Positions 1 to 12,665 of a DNA stretch of 64,000 nt are shown in pieces; position 1 is the stretch's first letter, and the number at the start of each line of letters is the position of its first letter. This DNA is from Enchytraeus crypticus (lineage: Eukaryota > Annelida > Clitellata > Enchytraeida > Enchytraeidae). The stretch spans positions 331,501 through 395,500 of the forward strand of contig CAJHZI010000510.1 in the NCBI GenBank assembly GCA_905160935.1. The letters are read 5' to 3'. The notes beneath the pieces were generated by a model that saw only the letters and a program-made list of their open reading frames with translations, was not told the origin of the DNA and did not search any database. The position numbers were made by a program, and so were the translations under genes.

Positions 1-1956
1 GAATCACATTTAGCTTAACAAAACAACAAACTATTAACAAAAATAAACTCTCTAGTCCTAATGTGGGCGAGAGGCTGTCAGCTAATAATTCTATTTAATT
101 TGAAAAATCATACTATAGTAGAAGACAGTAATTAATAATTATATTTAATTTAATGCAAAATTCTTATAACGGTGATATTAGTAATTAAGATATAAATTTA
201 TTTGAAAATGTATTAAAAATATAAAACTTTAATTTTATTAAGAAAATATTCATGGTTGTCAACCATAAACATGTTCATTCAGTAGATGCCAAGCTAGCAA
301 GCTACACTGAAATGTCCAAGCATTGGAAGTTGATAACAAAAAAATTAATATATATAATTATATATCTTTGTTCTCGATATATTTTATAGAAATTAATAAT
401 CAAATGTTAGGCTACATTTAGTGGCATCTTTATATGCTTTTGTGAAAACTTTAAATGAAATTGTGTAAATCTTGTAAACGACTGTATAATGATAATGATG
501 CTATATTGCACATAACATTATGGGCATCTATGGACTGATTTTCTGGATTATGGACTTCGCTTTTGGCTCGCCAGCTTGGATTTGTGTTCAATTTTGGCGC
601 TGATGACAGTGGCAATCAAACTGTTGTTATGTTTTGTACACCCTTATTCTTTAGTATAACTTATCATACTATAATTTAACCTAAGTCAAATGTTTTGTGA
701 AGTTATTAGATATGTGCTGAAGTCCAGTTACATTAGATCTCTTCTCTACTGAGGCTTTGCTGATAATTGTTATAAAAAATTTGTAATCTTAAACAGCAAG
801 TGATGAACTGTGATGAAAGTGATGAGCTGTGATGTACAAATAAATGATACTAAACGAAAAAAGTGTGAGAAAACTTCCAATAGAAAAATTGTACAGTCTA
901 CTGCGGTATATGTCTAGGCAGCAGGCTAATCATCGCCTGTGCACACATAATTCCGCCCACATTCATTCCGCACAGGCCTACGCCACAGGGCCTACGTCTG
1001 CAAATAAACATTTCTGTCGAAGAGCTTCGTAATCTCTGATTTCATAACGCCAAAAGCTGAAAATTCTAGAAACAGAGAGATCTCTCATTCGAGCCTAGTC
1101 TTTAGAGATAGAATTTTATAGGTTATAATTTTCTGAATGTCTGAATGTTCGTTGCTATATAGCCTAGGCCTATAGGCTATTTAGACTCATTTAAAAATCG
1201 CATACGTAGACTACTGGATCCGTATGTATATGACTATGACACCAGGCTGGTATATGTGGGCGTATTTGATGTAGGTTATAATATTTTTAAGGGCTACCAG
1301 CTAGGTGCTGTAGTTCTTTATAAAAACTATACTCCTCTACCCTGGCCTGCTTTTGTATAGGTGGTTTCTCATTGCATTCCTCAGTTTCTGCCTACAGTAG
1401 CTCTTTCGGCATGTACAGTTAACTTTTGATCTATTTTTAGCAGCTATGACAAGAATTAACTTAAAACTGAAACTATTTTTTTAACCTTTAGCCATAGATT
1501 AACTTTTAATTTAATTTAGTTAATTAGCTTTTAACTAAATTATAATAATTACACTAACTTATACATGTACAGAGTTGAGTTTAACTAAGTATAATCTGCT
1601 AAATTTATGCTATGACAATTGTTCGGTGTGGTACAGTTAATCTTTCAAGAAATGCTAACAAAGCCAATGTTAACGTCAGTTTCCTCTCTCGAAAGCAATG
1701 TTAGTGACGAGAGAACCCAGGATTTGAAAACCGCACATACTGATCCGGGGTCGAGTTTCTTACCGACATCGCCACAGGCTCCAGCCATTATTTTCATTAG
1801 TTAATTATAAGCAAAAGTTATTAAAGGTATATTTTAAACTGTAATATTTAATTCATAACTGAATTAATTTGTTATATTAATAGCAATTCATATTAATAGT
1901 AATTCAAAATTTAAGTGTTATATTTAACTCATTAATAATCGCGGGTCAATCGAGTG
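1..1956. other. AT-rich intergenic DNA
   Basis: I see no gene here. The longest open frames are about 60 codons, without family resemblance or flanking splice signals. A dispersed fragment near 540-660 contains the motif 'gctcgccagcttgga' and recurs in variant form near 13970-14120, 24940-25030, 41940-42060, 54200-54290 and 58015-58095. A degraded SINE lies at 1657-1790. Confidence 0.6.
1657..1790 (-). mobile_element. tRNA-derived SINE (family B), diverged copy
   Basis: Read on the minus strand this matches the family B SINE: a tRNA-like head with a decayed B-box, then the tail with 'GAGGAAACTGACGTTAAC'. Better copies lie at 13607-13735, 21836-21962, 33573-33710, 42368-42492 and 57627-57765. 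Several head positions differ (for example 'GATCCGGGGTCG' for the usual 'GATCCGCGGTCG'), so it is an older insertion. Confidence 0.75.
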
Positions 1957-2291
1957 TTAACCCTCCAACGACCAACGGGGGGTCCATAGCGGACCCCACT
2001 TCCGACTTTTCTGCTATAACTTTTTAAAACAAGCGAATAAAATTTTTATAAAAATTGTATTTGTTCTCTGAGAAATTACCTACAAAACCATGTTTTACAA
2101 TTTATTGAACACTGTTTAATGAAAGTAGAGGAGATCCCCAAAGACGTGGGGTCCACGACGGACCCCCCGTTGGTCATTGGTGCACTGCTTTTTCTATATT
2201 ATATTAAGTAAAGGATGCGGAAAAACAACTGACAACTTCTTTATTAATATTCCTCTAGCAGTCCTGTTACTTCATAGAAAGATAAGTTTAG

Positions 2292-2987
2292 TTGGCACTA
2301 TTCGAAAGAACACGAAAGAAGTTTCTGCTATTATATGACCTGCAAAAGACAGACCGCCAAACTAAGTACGTTTTTGTTCGATGGGAATATTACAGTGATG
2401 CCATATGTTCCAAAGGTAAGCCGGTGCGTCATACTTTTGTTGACACAGCATCACGGCAAAGACGTACAAGAAGAAGATATAACTGTAATCCTGAGATTAT
2501 CTGTCATTACAAGGCAACAAAAAGTGGAGTCGACTACATGGATAAAATGCTAAAGGAATACCGTTGTCTGAGGATCAATCGCAGATCGCCACTTGCTCTC
2601 TTTCTGGATATGGTAGATATTGCTGCTCAAAATACTTACTGTATGTGGAAACTAATTGATCAGGAGATTCAACACTGTCGTTCCTTCATCAAGCTTGTTG
2701 CTGTGGAACTCGTTAATCCAGTCATTGAGAAACAAGCTGAAAATCTTCTGGGATTGCATGCATATACTGTTCAAGCCATCAAACATTTTGTGCCAGATGC
2801 TGATGCTAGAGTATCAAGACAACAGGCTACCGATCCTGCAAAGTTGCGTGGGAGATGTTCGGTGTGCGCCCGAGGGCAGGATAGAAAGTGTAGGCTAAAA
2901 TGCTCCGTATGCCAAGTATTTGTGTGTCCGGAACACAATATCAAGGAAACTGTCACTAATATCACGTGCGACAATTGCCGTGAATAA
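2292..2987 (+). pseudogene. piggyBac transposase, C-terminal fragment
   Basis: This 231-codon open frame resembles the end of piggyBac transposases (DDE_Tnp_1_7 family). It contains the block around 'KSGVDYMDKM', which carries the last conserved acidic residue region, then a region like 'SPLALFLDMVDIAAQNTY'. It ends in a cysteine-rich module with repeated CxxC pairs and a histidine ('CSVC', 'CSVCQVFVCPEH', 'CDNC'), as in the C-terminal zinc-binding domain used for end recognition. Family members are usually around 550-600 aa, so the N-terminal and most of the catalytic domain are missing. No convincing ATG starts it. It is read as a remnant inside the TTAA-flanked element. Confidence 0.85.
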
Positions 2988-3139
2988 AATAGCAGACTGT
3001 AGTACATTCGATATAACAAGTTACATTTTTTTTATATATGCCCACTAATTGACATTATGAGCTCTTACTTTTTCTCACTTTTTATGTAAGCTATATACGA
3101 AGAGCTATTTCGCCGTGTTATGCTCGGGCGTGGTTGGAC

Positions 3140-3420
3140 CACTGCCGAATAGGGCAACCGCAAGCAATCTGCTGCATGTACTTAAGAGGCGACTAAGTCA
3201 GGAGCTGAGAATGGCAATAGGGGACCCAACTCGCCATGAAATATTTTCCCCCAGGATTAAATGGTATTTAATCAATCTGAGGAAGGCAACAGGAAACCAC
3301 CTGAGAAGCCATACTTTTCCCAAGCTATAGGCTACATAAGGTATGGATAAGGCATAGCATAGAAAAGGCATAGACTTTATGAAGAGATTAACTTGTTGAT
3401 CTAAGGATTGCTCTTATGGA
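3140..3420 (+). mobile_element. dispersed repeat (family J) inside the piggyBac relic
   Basis: It contains 'aggcgactaagtcagga', then 'ggaaaccacctgagaagcc' and 'ataggctacataaggta'. Related copies lie at 18395-18560 and at 42885-42930 plus 43600-43740, the last pair being split by a LINE insertion. No coding potential is evident. It is probably a SINE or short LINE tail. Confidence 0.55.
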
Positions 3421-3884
3421 GCGAGATAGCAGAGAACTATGTTTATTTCAAAAATACACTCAAATATGCACACACACTAGGCCGTCAAAGAGGTTTAAAA
3501 AACCTATCTAGTTGATCACCCATCATGTATGCATAAAAATACAAACTAAAAATGAGTATGCAAACTAAAAATGAACAAAGCAAATCTAATCAAAGAATAG
3601 AAGCAAAGAATAGAAAACTCAATTGAGCTCAACGAAAGAATAACTCAAAGAATAGAATGCACATACATGCAAATAAACATATGTACATAGACATAAACAG
3701 AAATACCTATTCAAATAATCTCATATGCACCTAGTGCTAAGTAGAAATTTTCGTATACCCAAAAGTTAAACGTTTAAGCATGAAATTATAAGACATACCA
3801 ACAAAGATATGGAAAAAACAAAATTACCTCTAACAAACACTACTCAAGCAATAAACTAAGATGATTTTTGAAGTTAGTTATAAA

Positions 3885-4400
3885 CAATTTTAGTGAGCGA
3901 GAGGAATTTTGTTCCATTCGAAGACACAGTCATAAATATAAGATTTAAAATAGGCAGAATTGGCATTAGAGTATATATAGTTTGTATTTGACAGCCTGGT
4001 ATTATAGGGATGAGATAACTGTAGAGTATTGAATATGTCTCTGACAACCGTTGACATTAAACCATCATAATTCAGACACTTATAAACTAGTTTACCAATA
4101 GATAGTTTATAGAGTAGTCGATTTGGTAAAGTTCTATAGTTTAAATATAGTTTATTCACATTATAATATTTATTTCGACCTTGTAATGTTCTTAAAACTC
4201 TATTGCATGAAACATGAAGTGGACGTAGTAGCTTAAGAGATGATCTGCCTTAAATTTCAATACCATACTGAATTCTTGAATGAATAAGGGCAAAATAGAG
4301 ATCTCTGCGACAGATATCAGGGATATAGTCTCTTCGTCTGAAAAGCAGACTTTGAGTATGAATATGTACCTTGAACCTGCCACTGTGCAGTGCACTGAAT
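3885..4400 (-). pseudogene. non-LTR retrotransposon RT C-terminal fragment
   Basis: On the minus strand the translation reads 'RRRDYIPDICRRDLYFAL' and 'IHSRIQYGIEI', a stop, then 'LYLNYRTLPNRLLYKLSIGK' and 'LSHPYNTRLSNTNYIY', ending 'FEWNKIPLAH'. This is the usual end of CR1/Jockey-like reverse transcriptases: a 'FALIHSHLxYG'-type block, a 'YNTR' block and a final 'WNxLP' block. At least one internal stop shows decay. It is nested in the piggyBac relic. Confidence 0.7.
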
Positions 4401-4764
4401 AGAGAATATATATGAAGAGTATTCACATAATTTTTATGGACTAGGAAGTGTTTAAGTTATATAAACTTGCTTTACAGTTATGTACTAAAATATTGATAAA
4501 TTAAAGTTAGTACGTAATTAGACTATAGTGCTATAGTTAATTCAAAGCGTAATATTCTTATTTAGGAATGTATTATCTCTTAAACAAGTTATTATTCAGT
4601 GTTTCGTAACTGTTTATAGTTATAAAAACCAATTAAATCCCTGGGGTCCGCTATGGACCCTCTGTTAGTCACTTACGGAACTTTTTTTACGTTGGTTATT
4701 GGAGGGTTAACATCATGGAAAATCGGTCATATATAAATATCTGTAACACGTCATATTGTATTCA

Positions 4765-5470
4765 TCAAGGGTTATTCCGCTCTATCGTCGTGGTTTAATC
4801 CTATAGATATTCCAGGGTTAGTCTACTGTCTCTACACAAGTTAGTCCTCTATATCATCCATTGTTGATCCTGTATATCCTCACGGGTTAGTCCTCTATAT
4901 CCTCACTGGTTAGTCTTCTATATCCTCACTGGTTAGTCCTCTATATCATCCATTGTTGATCCTGTATATCCTCATGGGTTAGTCCTATATATCCTCACTG
5001 GTTAGTTCTATATATCCTTAAGGGTTAGTCCTATATATCCTCACTGGTTAGTCCTATATATCCTCACGGGTTAGTCCTATATATCCTCACTGGTTAGTCC
5101 TGTATATCCTCACTGGTTAGTCCTATATATCCTCACGGGTTAGTCCTGTATATCCTCACTGGTTAGTCCTATATATCCTCACGGGTTAGTCCTGTATATC
5201 CTCACTGGTTAGTCCTATATATCCTCACGGGTTAGTCCTGTATATCCTCACTGGTTAGTCCTATATATCCTCGCGAGTTAGTCCTGTATATCCTCACTGG
5301 TTAGTCCTATATATCCTCACTGGTGAGTCCTATATATCCTCACTGGTTAGTCCTATATATCCTCACTGGTTAGTCCTCTATATCCTCACTGGTTAGTCCT
5401 ATATATCCTCAAGGGTTAGTCCTCTATATCCTCACTAGTTAGTCTTCTATATCATCACGGGTAGTCCTCT
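4765..5470. repeat. 23-bp minisatellite
   Basis: About 25-30 copies of a unit like 'ggttagtcctatatatcctcact' stand in tandem, with ac[gt]gg and cta/gta variants. They are moderately diverged, which points to an older array than the satellite that follows. There is no coding content. Confidence 0.9.
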
Positions 5471-5798
5471 AAGCATAGCTCATTCATCAGACACTCTTCT
5501 TTTTGACGAGCGCTGTGGGGTCTGGCCTGAACTCTCTGTACTGAAGCTGCAACACAAAACAATTATCAACAATATTATGTCATCCCTATTTTTATCATAT
5601 AATGGTGCAAAGTTTTCTAAAACGAATGGAAAAAGGCCTATTCTTATCGCGATCCCAGTTAAACTAGGAATCAATCGAAGAAGATTATGATAATTCTGTA
5701 ATCTTTATATGTATAGCCTAATACAAAAATACAAGTTAATATAATTTAGTTACTGACTTAGGCTACAGCTTACAACTGATAATCCAAGTCGATATTTC

Positions 5799-7103
5799 AA
5801 ATAATTATTAATTAATCAATAATAGCTAGCCATTATCATCATCAAATAATTATTAATTAATCAATAATAGCTAGCCATTATCATCATCAAATAATCATTA
5901 ATTAATCAATAATAGCTAGCCATTATCATCATCAAATAATTATTAATTAATCAATAATAGCTAGCCATTATCATCATCAAATAATTATTAATTAATCAAT
6001 AATAGCTAGCCATTATCATCATCAAATAATTATTAATTAATCAATAATAGCTAGCCATTATCATCATCAAATAATTATTAATTAATCAATAATAGCTAGC
6101 CATTATCATCATCAAATAATTATTAATTAATCAATAATAGCTAGCCATTATCATCATCAAATAATTATTAATTAATCAATAATAGCTAGCCATTATCATC
6201 ATCAAATAATTATTAATTAATCAATAATAGCTAGCCATTATCATCATCAAATAATTATTAATTAATCAATAATAGCTAGCCATTATCATCATCAAATAAT
6301 TATTAATTAATCAATAATAGCTAGCCATTATCATCATCAAATAATTATTAATTAATCAATAATAGCTAGCCATTATCATCATCAAATAATTATTAATTAA
6401 TCAATAATAGCTAGCCATTATCATCATCAAATAATTATTAATTAATCAATAATAGCTAGCCATTATCATCATCAAATAATTATTAATTAATCAATAATAG
6501 CTAGCCATTATCATCATCAAATAATTATTAATTAATCAATAATAGCTAGCCATTATCATCATCAAATAATTATTAATTAATCAATAATAGCTAGCCATTA
6601 TCATCATCAAATAATTATTAATTAATCAATAATAGCTAGCCATTATCATCATCAAATAATTATTAATTAATCAATAATAGCTAGCCATTATCATCATCAA
6701 ATAATTATTAATTAATCAATAATAGCTAGCCATTATCATCATCAAATAATTATTAATTAATCAATAATAGCTAGCCATTATCATCATCAAATAATTATTA
6801 ATTAATCAATAATAGCTAGCCATTATCATCATCAAATAATTATTAATTAATCAATAATAGCTAGCCATTATCATCATCAAATAATTATTAATTAATCAAT
6901 AATAGCTAGCCATTATCATCATCAAATAATTATTAATTAATCAATAATAGCTATCCATTATCATCATCAAATAATTATTAATTAATCAATAATAGCTAGC
7001 CATTATCATCATCAAATAATTATTAATTAATCAATAATAGCTAGCCATTATCATCATCAAATAATTATTAATTAATCAATAATAGCTAGCCATTATCATC
7101 ATC
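5799..7103. repeat. 45-bp satellite, 29 nearly perfect copies
   Basis: A 45-bp unit containing 'attattaattaatcaataat' and 'agctagccattatcatcatc' repeats for exactly 1305 bp, which is 29 units. I see only two substitutions (5896 and 6954). The array ends in an imperfect (GTC/ATC) stretch and lies about 105 bp beyond the MCTP stop codon. Such uniformity implies very recent expansion or homogenisation. Confidence 0.95.
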
Positions 7104-7208
7104 GACGTCGTCGTCATCGTCATCGTCGTCGCCGTACCAATAGTCGCACAAAATAGCATTAACTTATTTAACATTAACCCCAGCTTAGTTAAAGGTATTT
7201 AAATTGAA

Positions 7209-9029
7209 TTAACTACAGAAGATAAAGTAGAAGTTATAGAGGCGTGGGGCAGAGACCAGTTGCCTATCAGAGGGCACCCTAGAGAGATAGTCGACCAGCT
7301 CGTTGTTGGGCACGTAGTGAGGGTTGCGAAGCTTCTTCGTGAACTTGTTGACTATCCACAGCATGATGAGAACCCTGAGGGGCACCAGGTAGAGCACGAG
7401 ACTGACCACGCTCAGAACTGTCACCATCAGCCATGACAACCACGGCACTGACCAGCCGAATGAACTGCAGGCGTAGATAGAATGTCTGTCTGTCTGGCTG
7501 TCTGTCTGCTGTCTATTTGTGTGTCTGTACGTACGTCTGTCTGTCTGTCTGTCTGACTGTCCGCCTGTTATCTGCATGCCTGCTGTCTGTCTGCTTGTGT
7601 GTCTGTCTGTCTGTCTGGCTGTCGGTCTGTCTGTCTGTCTGACAGTCGCTATATCAGACAATAGGTGGATCAGTTGGACAATTAGTCAGTCAGTCAATCG
7701 GTAGATTAGTCAGTCAGTCAATCATACAAATCAATAAATCAGTCTGTCAGTCCTTTAATCAATCAGTTAGTCAGTCACTCAGTCAGTCAGTCTGTCTGTA
7801 TGTCTGTCTGTCTGTCTGTCAGTCAGTGAGTCGTTATATAAAACAGTTGGTGGATCAGATAGACAATCAATCAGTCAGTCAATCAATTAATCAAAAAATC
7901 AGTCGGTCAGTCCGTCTGTCGGTCTGTCGATTGGCCAGCCAGTCAGTCATTCAGTCAGTTAATCAGTTAGTCAATCAATCAATCAATCCAAAAATCAAAT
8001 TACTTATTTAAAACAAAAATTAATCAATAAAGCATCAATGTCTCAAACAACTAATCAGTCAAAGGGCTTGAAAACAGATTTAACGATAAATGCAGCTGTT
8101 AGTAAAACTCCTGCTACTCAACTACGTGCGGACATCTAATGAAGATTTAATAAACCTATCGCAAGTCAATGACCATATCTTACTGCTTAAATTAAACAGC
8201 TAAATTTTAACAAATCAATCAATCAATTAATTTATTAATTATGTGATTGATTGATGAATTTAACAGCATGAATTTAACAGCTATATTGTAAGACATCAAT
8301 CAATTAACTTATTAACTATGTGATTGATTGATGAATGAATTTAACAGCTATATTGTAACAAATCAATCAATCAGTTAACTTATTAACTATGTGATTGATT
8401 GATTGATGAATGAATTTAACAGCTATATTGTAACAAATCAATCAATCAGTTAACTTATTGACTATATAATTGATTGATGAATGTTCGTACTTGTTAATCC
8501 TCTCCCCAGTGCAGGCTATCTGATCAGTGATCTCCTGGACCTGAAGACAAGCTTCCTGTATGGCCTGTAACTTCTCCTTGAAGCTCTTCTTCTCTTCCTA
8601 AATCAATCAATAAATCAATCAATCAAACAGTCTATTAATCTGATTAATTAGCCTGTGTAAAGGTAGCATGACTCACAGTAGCTAATGCTGCACAGTGAAA
8701 GCTGGTGAAGCTGATGCTAACGTCAGTTTCCTCACTCGAAGGCGATGTCAGTGACGGGCGATGTTATCGATGTTATCTAGATTATCTATGTTATCCAAGT
8801 CATATAGGTTTTTTGTATTACTAATAGTAAAGATTTAACGTCGATTTTCCTATGCTATGGTGATGGCAGGGACGTCCACGTTGGCCGCAGCACATTTCGC
8901 TGCAAATCAATTAACTCGAACCGATTTGCCAAAACTTACGTTGAATGGTCTTCGTAAAGATTCCTGCCAAGTATATATAGCATTAGAGAATTGTCACGAG
9001 AAAGGATAACTTTTAGAAAATTACTATAT

Positions 9030-9121
<92 letters not shown>

Positions 9122-12100
9122 TAAAGAAAGTGATAGATATCTGCATGGACTTTCATTTATAATTCTAAGTGCTAAGTTTATTTAAAGAATGCAATTGGAA
9201 CCATTCCAAATACAACATATATTTTTAAATTTGTAATTTTAATCTAAATTTGGCACTTCCTGGGATCTCCCGTCACTGATATCGCTTTTGAAGGATGCAA
9301 CTGACGTTAACGTCAGCTTTACCTCCTTACAGCTTGTTTCTTGGATCATGGCTGATGTCAGAATTTGACCGGAAATCGATCCTCGGTTTCCCGATGACCG
9401 GCAGTGTTTGTAGAGCAACACAAGGCTAGTGACTGACTACAATATATCGTCTAGATATGCTAGTAAATACGCAATAAATAATTAGACTAGTAATTACACT
9501 AGAACTGGATTAGTAATTTGATTAAATTTATTTGACTAGTAATTACGCTAGAATTAATAATTAAACTAGTAATTAGACTAGAATAATTAGACTAGCAATT
9601 AGACTAAAATAATTAGACTAGTAATTAGGCGTAGTTTTATTTTCATCTTGATAGTTTTTGCCAAATCCTTTACGCACTGAATCTCGTCAGGTGAAATTTG
9701 ATTTATTTAATGAATATATTATTTTTCGCATGTAAATTCTTCATAGTTTGTGCCATTCTCAAGTAAGAATTTACATTATTTTAAAGCTGGACTTTATTAT
9801 AGACAGCAAATGGTCAATATCCGCGAATTAGGATATAGGCGTACTAAAGTTATGAACTTTCTCATTATTCGTTGAAAAATACCACAATATCAGTGTCATT
9901 TTATTGTTATTATGAAATGAATACTGCTAATAGCTGTTCAATCTCCATTGTGTATAGAGATGCGTTTAGTAAGTACCAGGTCTACTTAGCTTACCTTTGG
10001 CATCGTTCAGATAACTATCATTGGATGGTCTATTTACTATGATAAACAAACAGAACCAACACCAAGATAGTCTATAAAAAAAAAAATTCTTACGTCAACG
10101 TATATATATAGTTATTCTATTTATCAATATTATAGATTATCAATACTATATTATATTTATCAATATAATATATTGTTATCAATCACACCGTTTCCAGAAA
10201 TAAAATTAAACTTTATAAAAACAAAAATTAATTTTATGGTGTGAGTTGACGCCAGATTACTCTTAATTAAGCTGACTTACCTTCTGCATAGCATGAAGCA
10301 AATCACGTGATGAAATTGAACAAAATATAGTCTAACAATCGTATCGTCTCTCAAATGAAATGTTATGAAAGTACAACTTAGTCCTACGTACTATACATGT
10401 ATGTAAACGGCTTCCCTATTCGTATACATGCAGTTTTTCTCGTGTTCTACAAAAAATGTTCAATGTATGGTCACTCTGGAGTAATTAACTTAGATGATCT
10501 GCTAGCCTACATAACATAACAACAGAGTGCTACAAACATCAAAGACAACATCGAGCACTATTGAGACAAAATCTAGACGGCGAGGAAAAAGAAGGTACAA
10601 AAATGGTGCAAATTCTAAAATCCATAAAATCAGTTCAAAGACTGTATAGATGTAGATTAATACCTATATTCACTGGTATTAATTTGTACGATTAATTAAG
10701 TAATATATTTCATAATTGTAACCTATACAATGCAGTGAATGCACAATATTATTCTCCATAATATTGCTCTTAAACTAATTATCCCCGTGTTGTGTCAGCG
10801 TTGATTGAAGAATGGACCAAACGGTGACTGCACGTGTCGTAGAAAGCGACTAAAGCACTTAGATCCACACCAACGTCAGAAAGGGCATTCAGTTGGTGGA
10901 CGCCTAGGCTCCAGAAATCGCTACAAAATTTTTCCAGAACGAATGAAAAAATAGGGGATTGATTGATGATGTGGTATGGGACAGAGAGGAGTGGAGAAGG
11001 TCTTTTAGCGTCACGATCCTGGTTAAACTGGGATTAAAGGAAAGATGATGCTAATGAATATATTTCATAGTTGAATATCAATTCACTGATTGATTAATAC
11101 ATTGCTGCAACTTATAAATTGACCTCTGTGCTAACCTTACTGTCTCGCTCTTCTTCTTGTTCCAATTCTTCTTGTTCGCTGGCATACACCTGAGGTTTTA
11201 ATCAAAAAACGCACAATATGATGCTCTTTATCTCGACCAATGCGTGCGTAGCGCAAGATAATACTAAACGAGCGAAGCTTTAAAGCTGATATAAAAATTC
11301 TCTATATTTAATGATCTTTAAATGTATAACTTCAATTCAAAGCTCCGGGTGCAACATTTAGCTCTGCATAGCTCGATATCTGTTTATCTATTTTATCTAC
11401 TATTATGTACTATTTGTTATAAGTTTATTTGTTGTATCTATTATTATTTGTATTATCTGTCATCTTTTTATTTTATCTATTATTATTTGTATTATTTGTC
11501 ATCTTTTTATTCTATCTATTATTATTTGTATTATTTGTCATCTTTTTATTTGTTTAATCCATTATTTGTTTGTTTGCCATCAGTCAGTTTGTTTTGCCTA
11601 TTATTTGTGAGAGTTCTTTCAGTCTCTCTGTGTCTTGCACGGTATAACTATCACAATATCAGTGTAGCTATCACGTTAAATTTCTGATAACAACAACAAC
11701 AGCAGAACAACAACAACAACAGACCAACAACAACAGCAACAGCAGAACAACAACAATAGCAAAACAACAACAACAGCAGCAGCAGAAAAACAACAACAAT
11801 AACCGCAACAACAATATTGATAAAATTGTTACATTTTTGTCTTTGAGGATTCCCTCCCCCACTTGTACAAACAGAAGGTTCTTGAAGTAGATGAACAGCA
11901 GAGCCAGTGGAATCATATAGAGCTCAAACATCCAAGCTGACATCATGAACACCTGAAATAACAAATATCCACGACAACATTATGATCACCTAAATGTAAG
12001 TCCAATGATTTTACTTATGCATTTGACTATATCGATCAATAAATTGAGCAAAGAATGCACTACATAATCATGAAATCTTATTATTCCAACGAAAAAAACA

Positions 12101-12627
12101 GCAATAGGGTTTTTCTAATAGCATAGCCTATGTGATGGTAACTTTCAATTGTAATAGAAGTTAGAATAGCTCAGTGTGTTAAGTGTGTTAAGAATAGTCG
12201 TGAAATTTTAAATGACAGTTACTGAGGTGAGTGAGATTGATTCAATTGAGGATTCAGTTGAGATTGGTGAGGCGAGTACTTGAACAATAAGATTTCATGA
12301 TCTCGTAATGCATTTTTACTCAATTTATTGATTGATCTTGTCAAATGCATCCGCCAAATTCGCCTGTAGATATCCTCTAAGCGTTCTACACTCATACTCT
12401 CATATCAGCAGATCAGAGAGTAAAGTCTCCGAGGCTCACAGGACTGATACCTAATTAGGAGTAAGAATGGTTAAACGTACGGTATTAACAGTGCTAGATA
12501 AAATCAAAGATGATCATTTCAGAATAATATGCGATTAACTTTACTTTAGCTGTTGATGCAGTGATGCTGAAGAATTGCAGGCAGTTAGAAAATGTACCTT
12601 GGATATGTCATTTCGTAGAACATTAAA

Positions 12628-12665
<38 letters not shown>

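Larger units (their letters stand above)
1961..4706 (+). mobile_element. piggyBac-type DNA transposon relic with TTAA duplications
   Basis: The element is bounded by TTAA at 1957-1960 and 4707-4710, the target duplication made by piggyBac transposases. Its ends are inverted: CCCTCCAACGACCAAC on the left and, as reverse complement on the right, CCCTCCAATAACCAAC (14 of 16 identical). Short palindromic motifs of the form GGGGTCC-N-GGACCCC lie just inside the ends (1980-1999, about 2149-2165, 4642-4662). Only the C-terminal part of the transposase remains (2292-2987). The right half is filled by other repeats (3140-3420 and 3885-4400), so the copy looks internally deleted, invaded and not autonomous. 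Confidence 0.85.

Noticed and set aside
4765-7103. Direct repeats that could look like a CRISPR array
   Set aside because: Units are contiguous without unique spacers, in an intron-bearing animal locus with no cas genes. They are minisatellites.
7209-7661. 150-codon minus-strand frame taken as one gene
   Set aside because: Only the part from 7464 down is coding (last MCTP exon). The upstream half is translation of the (TGTC)n intron tract.
8230-8480. Exon-edge array beside MCTP exon 8491-8597
   Set aside because: The units are intron-only; I could not match any part to the exon end.
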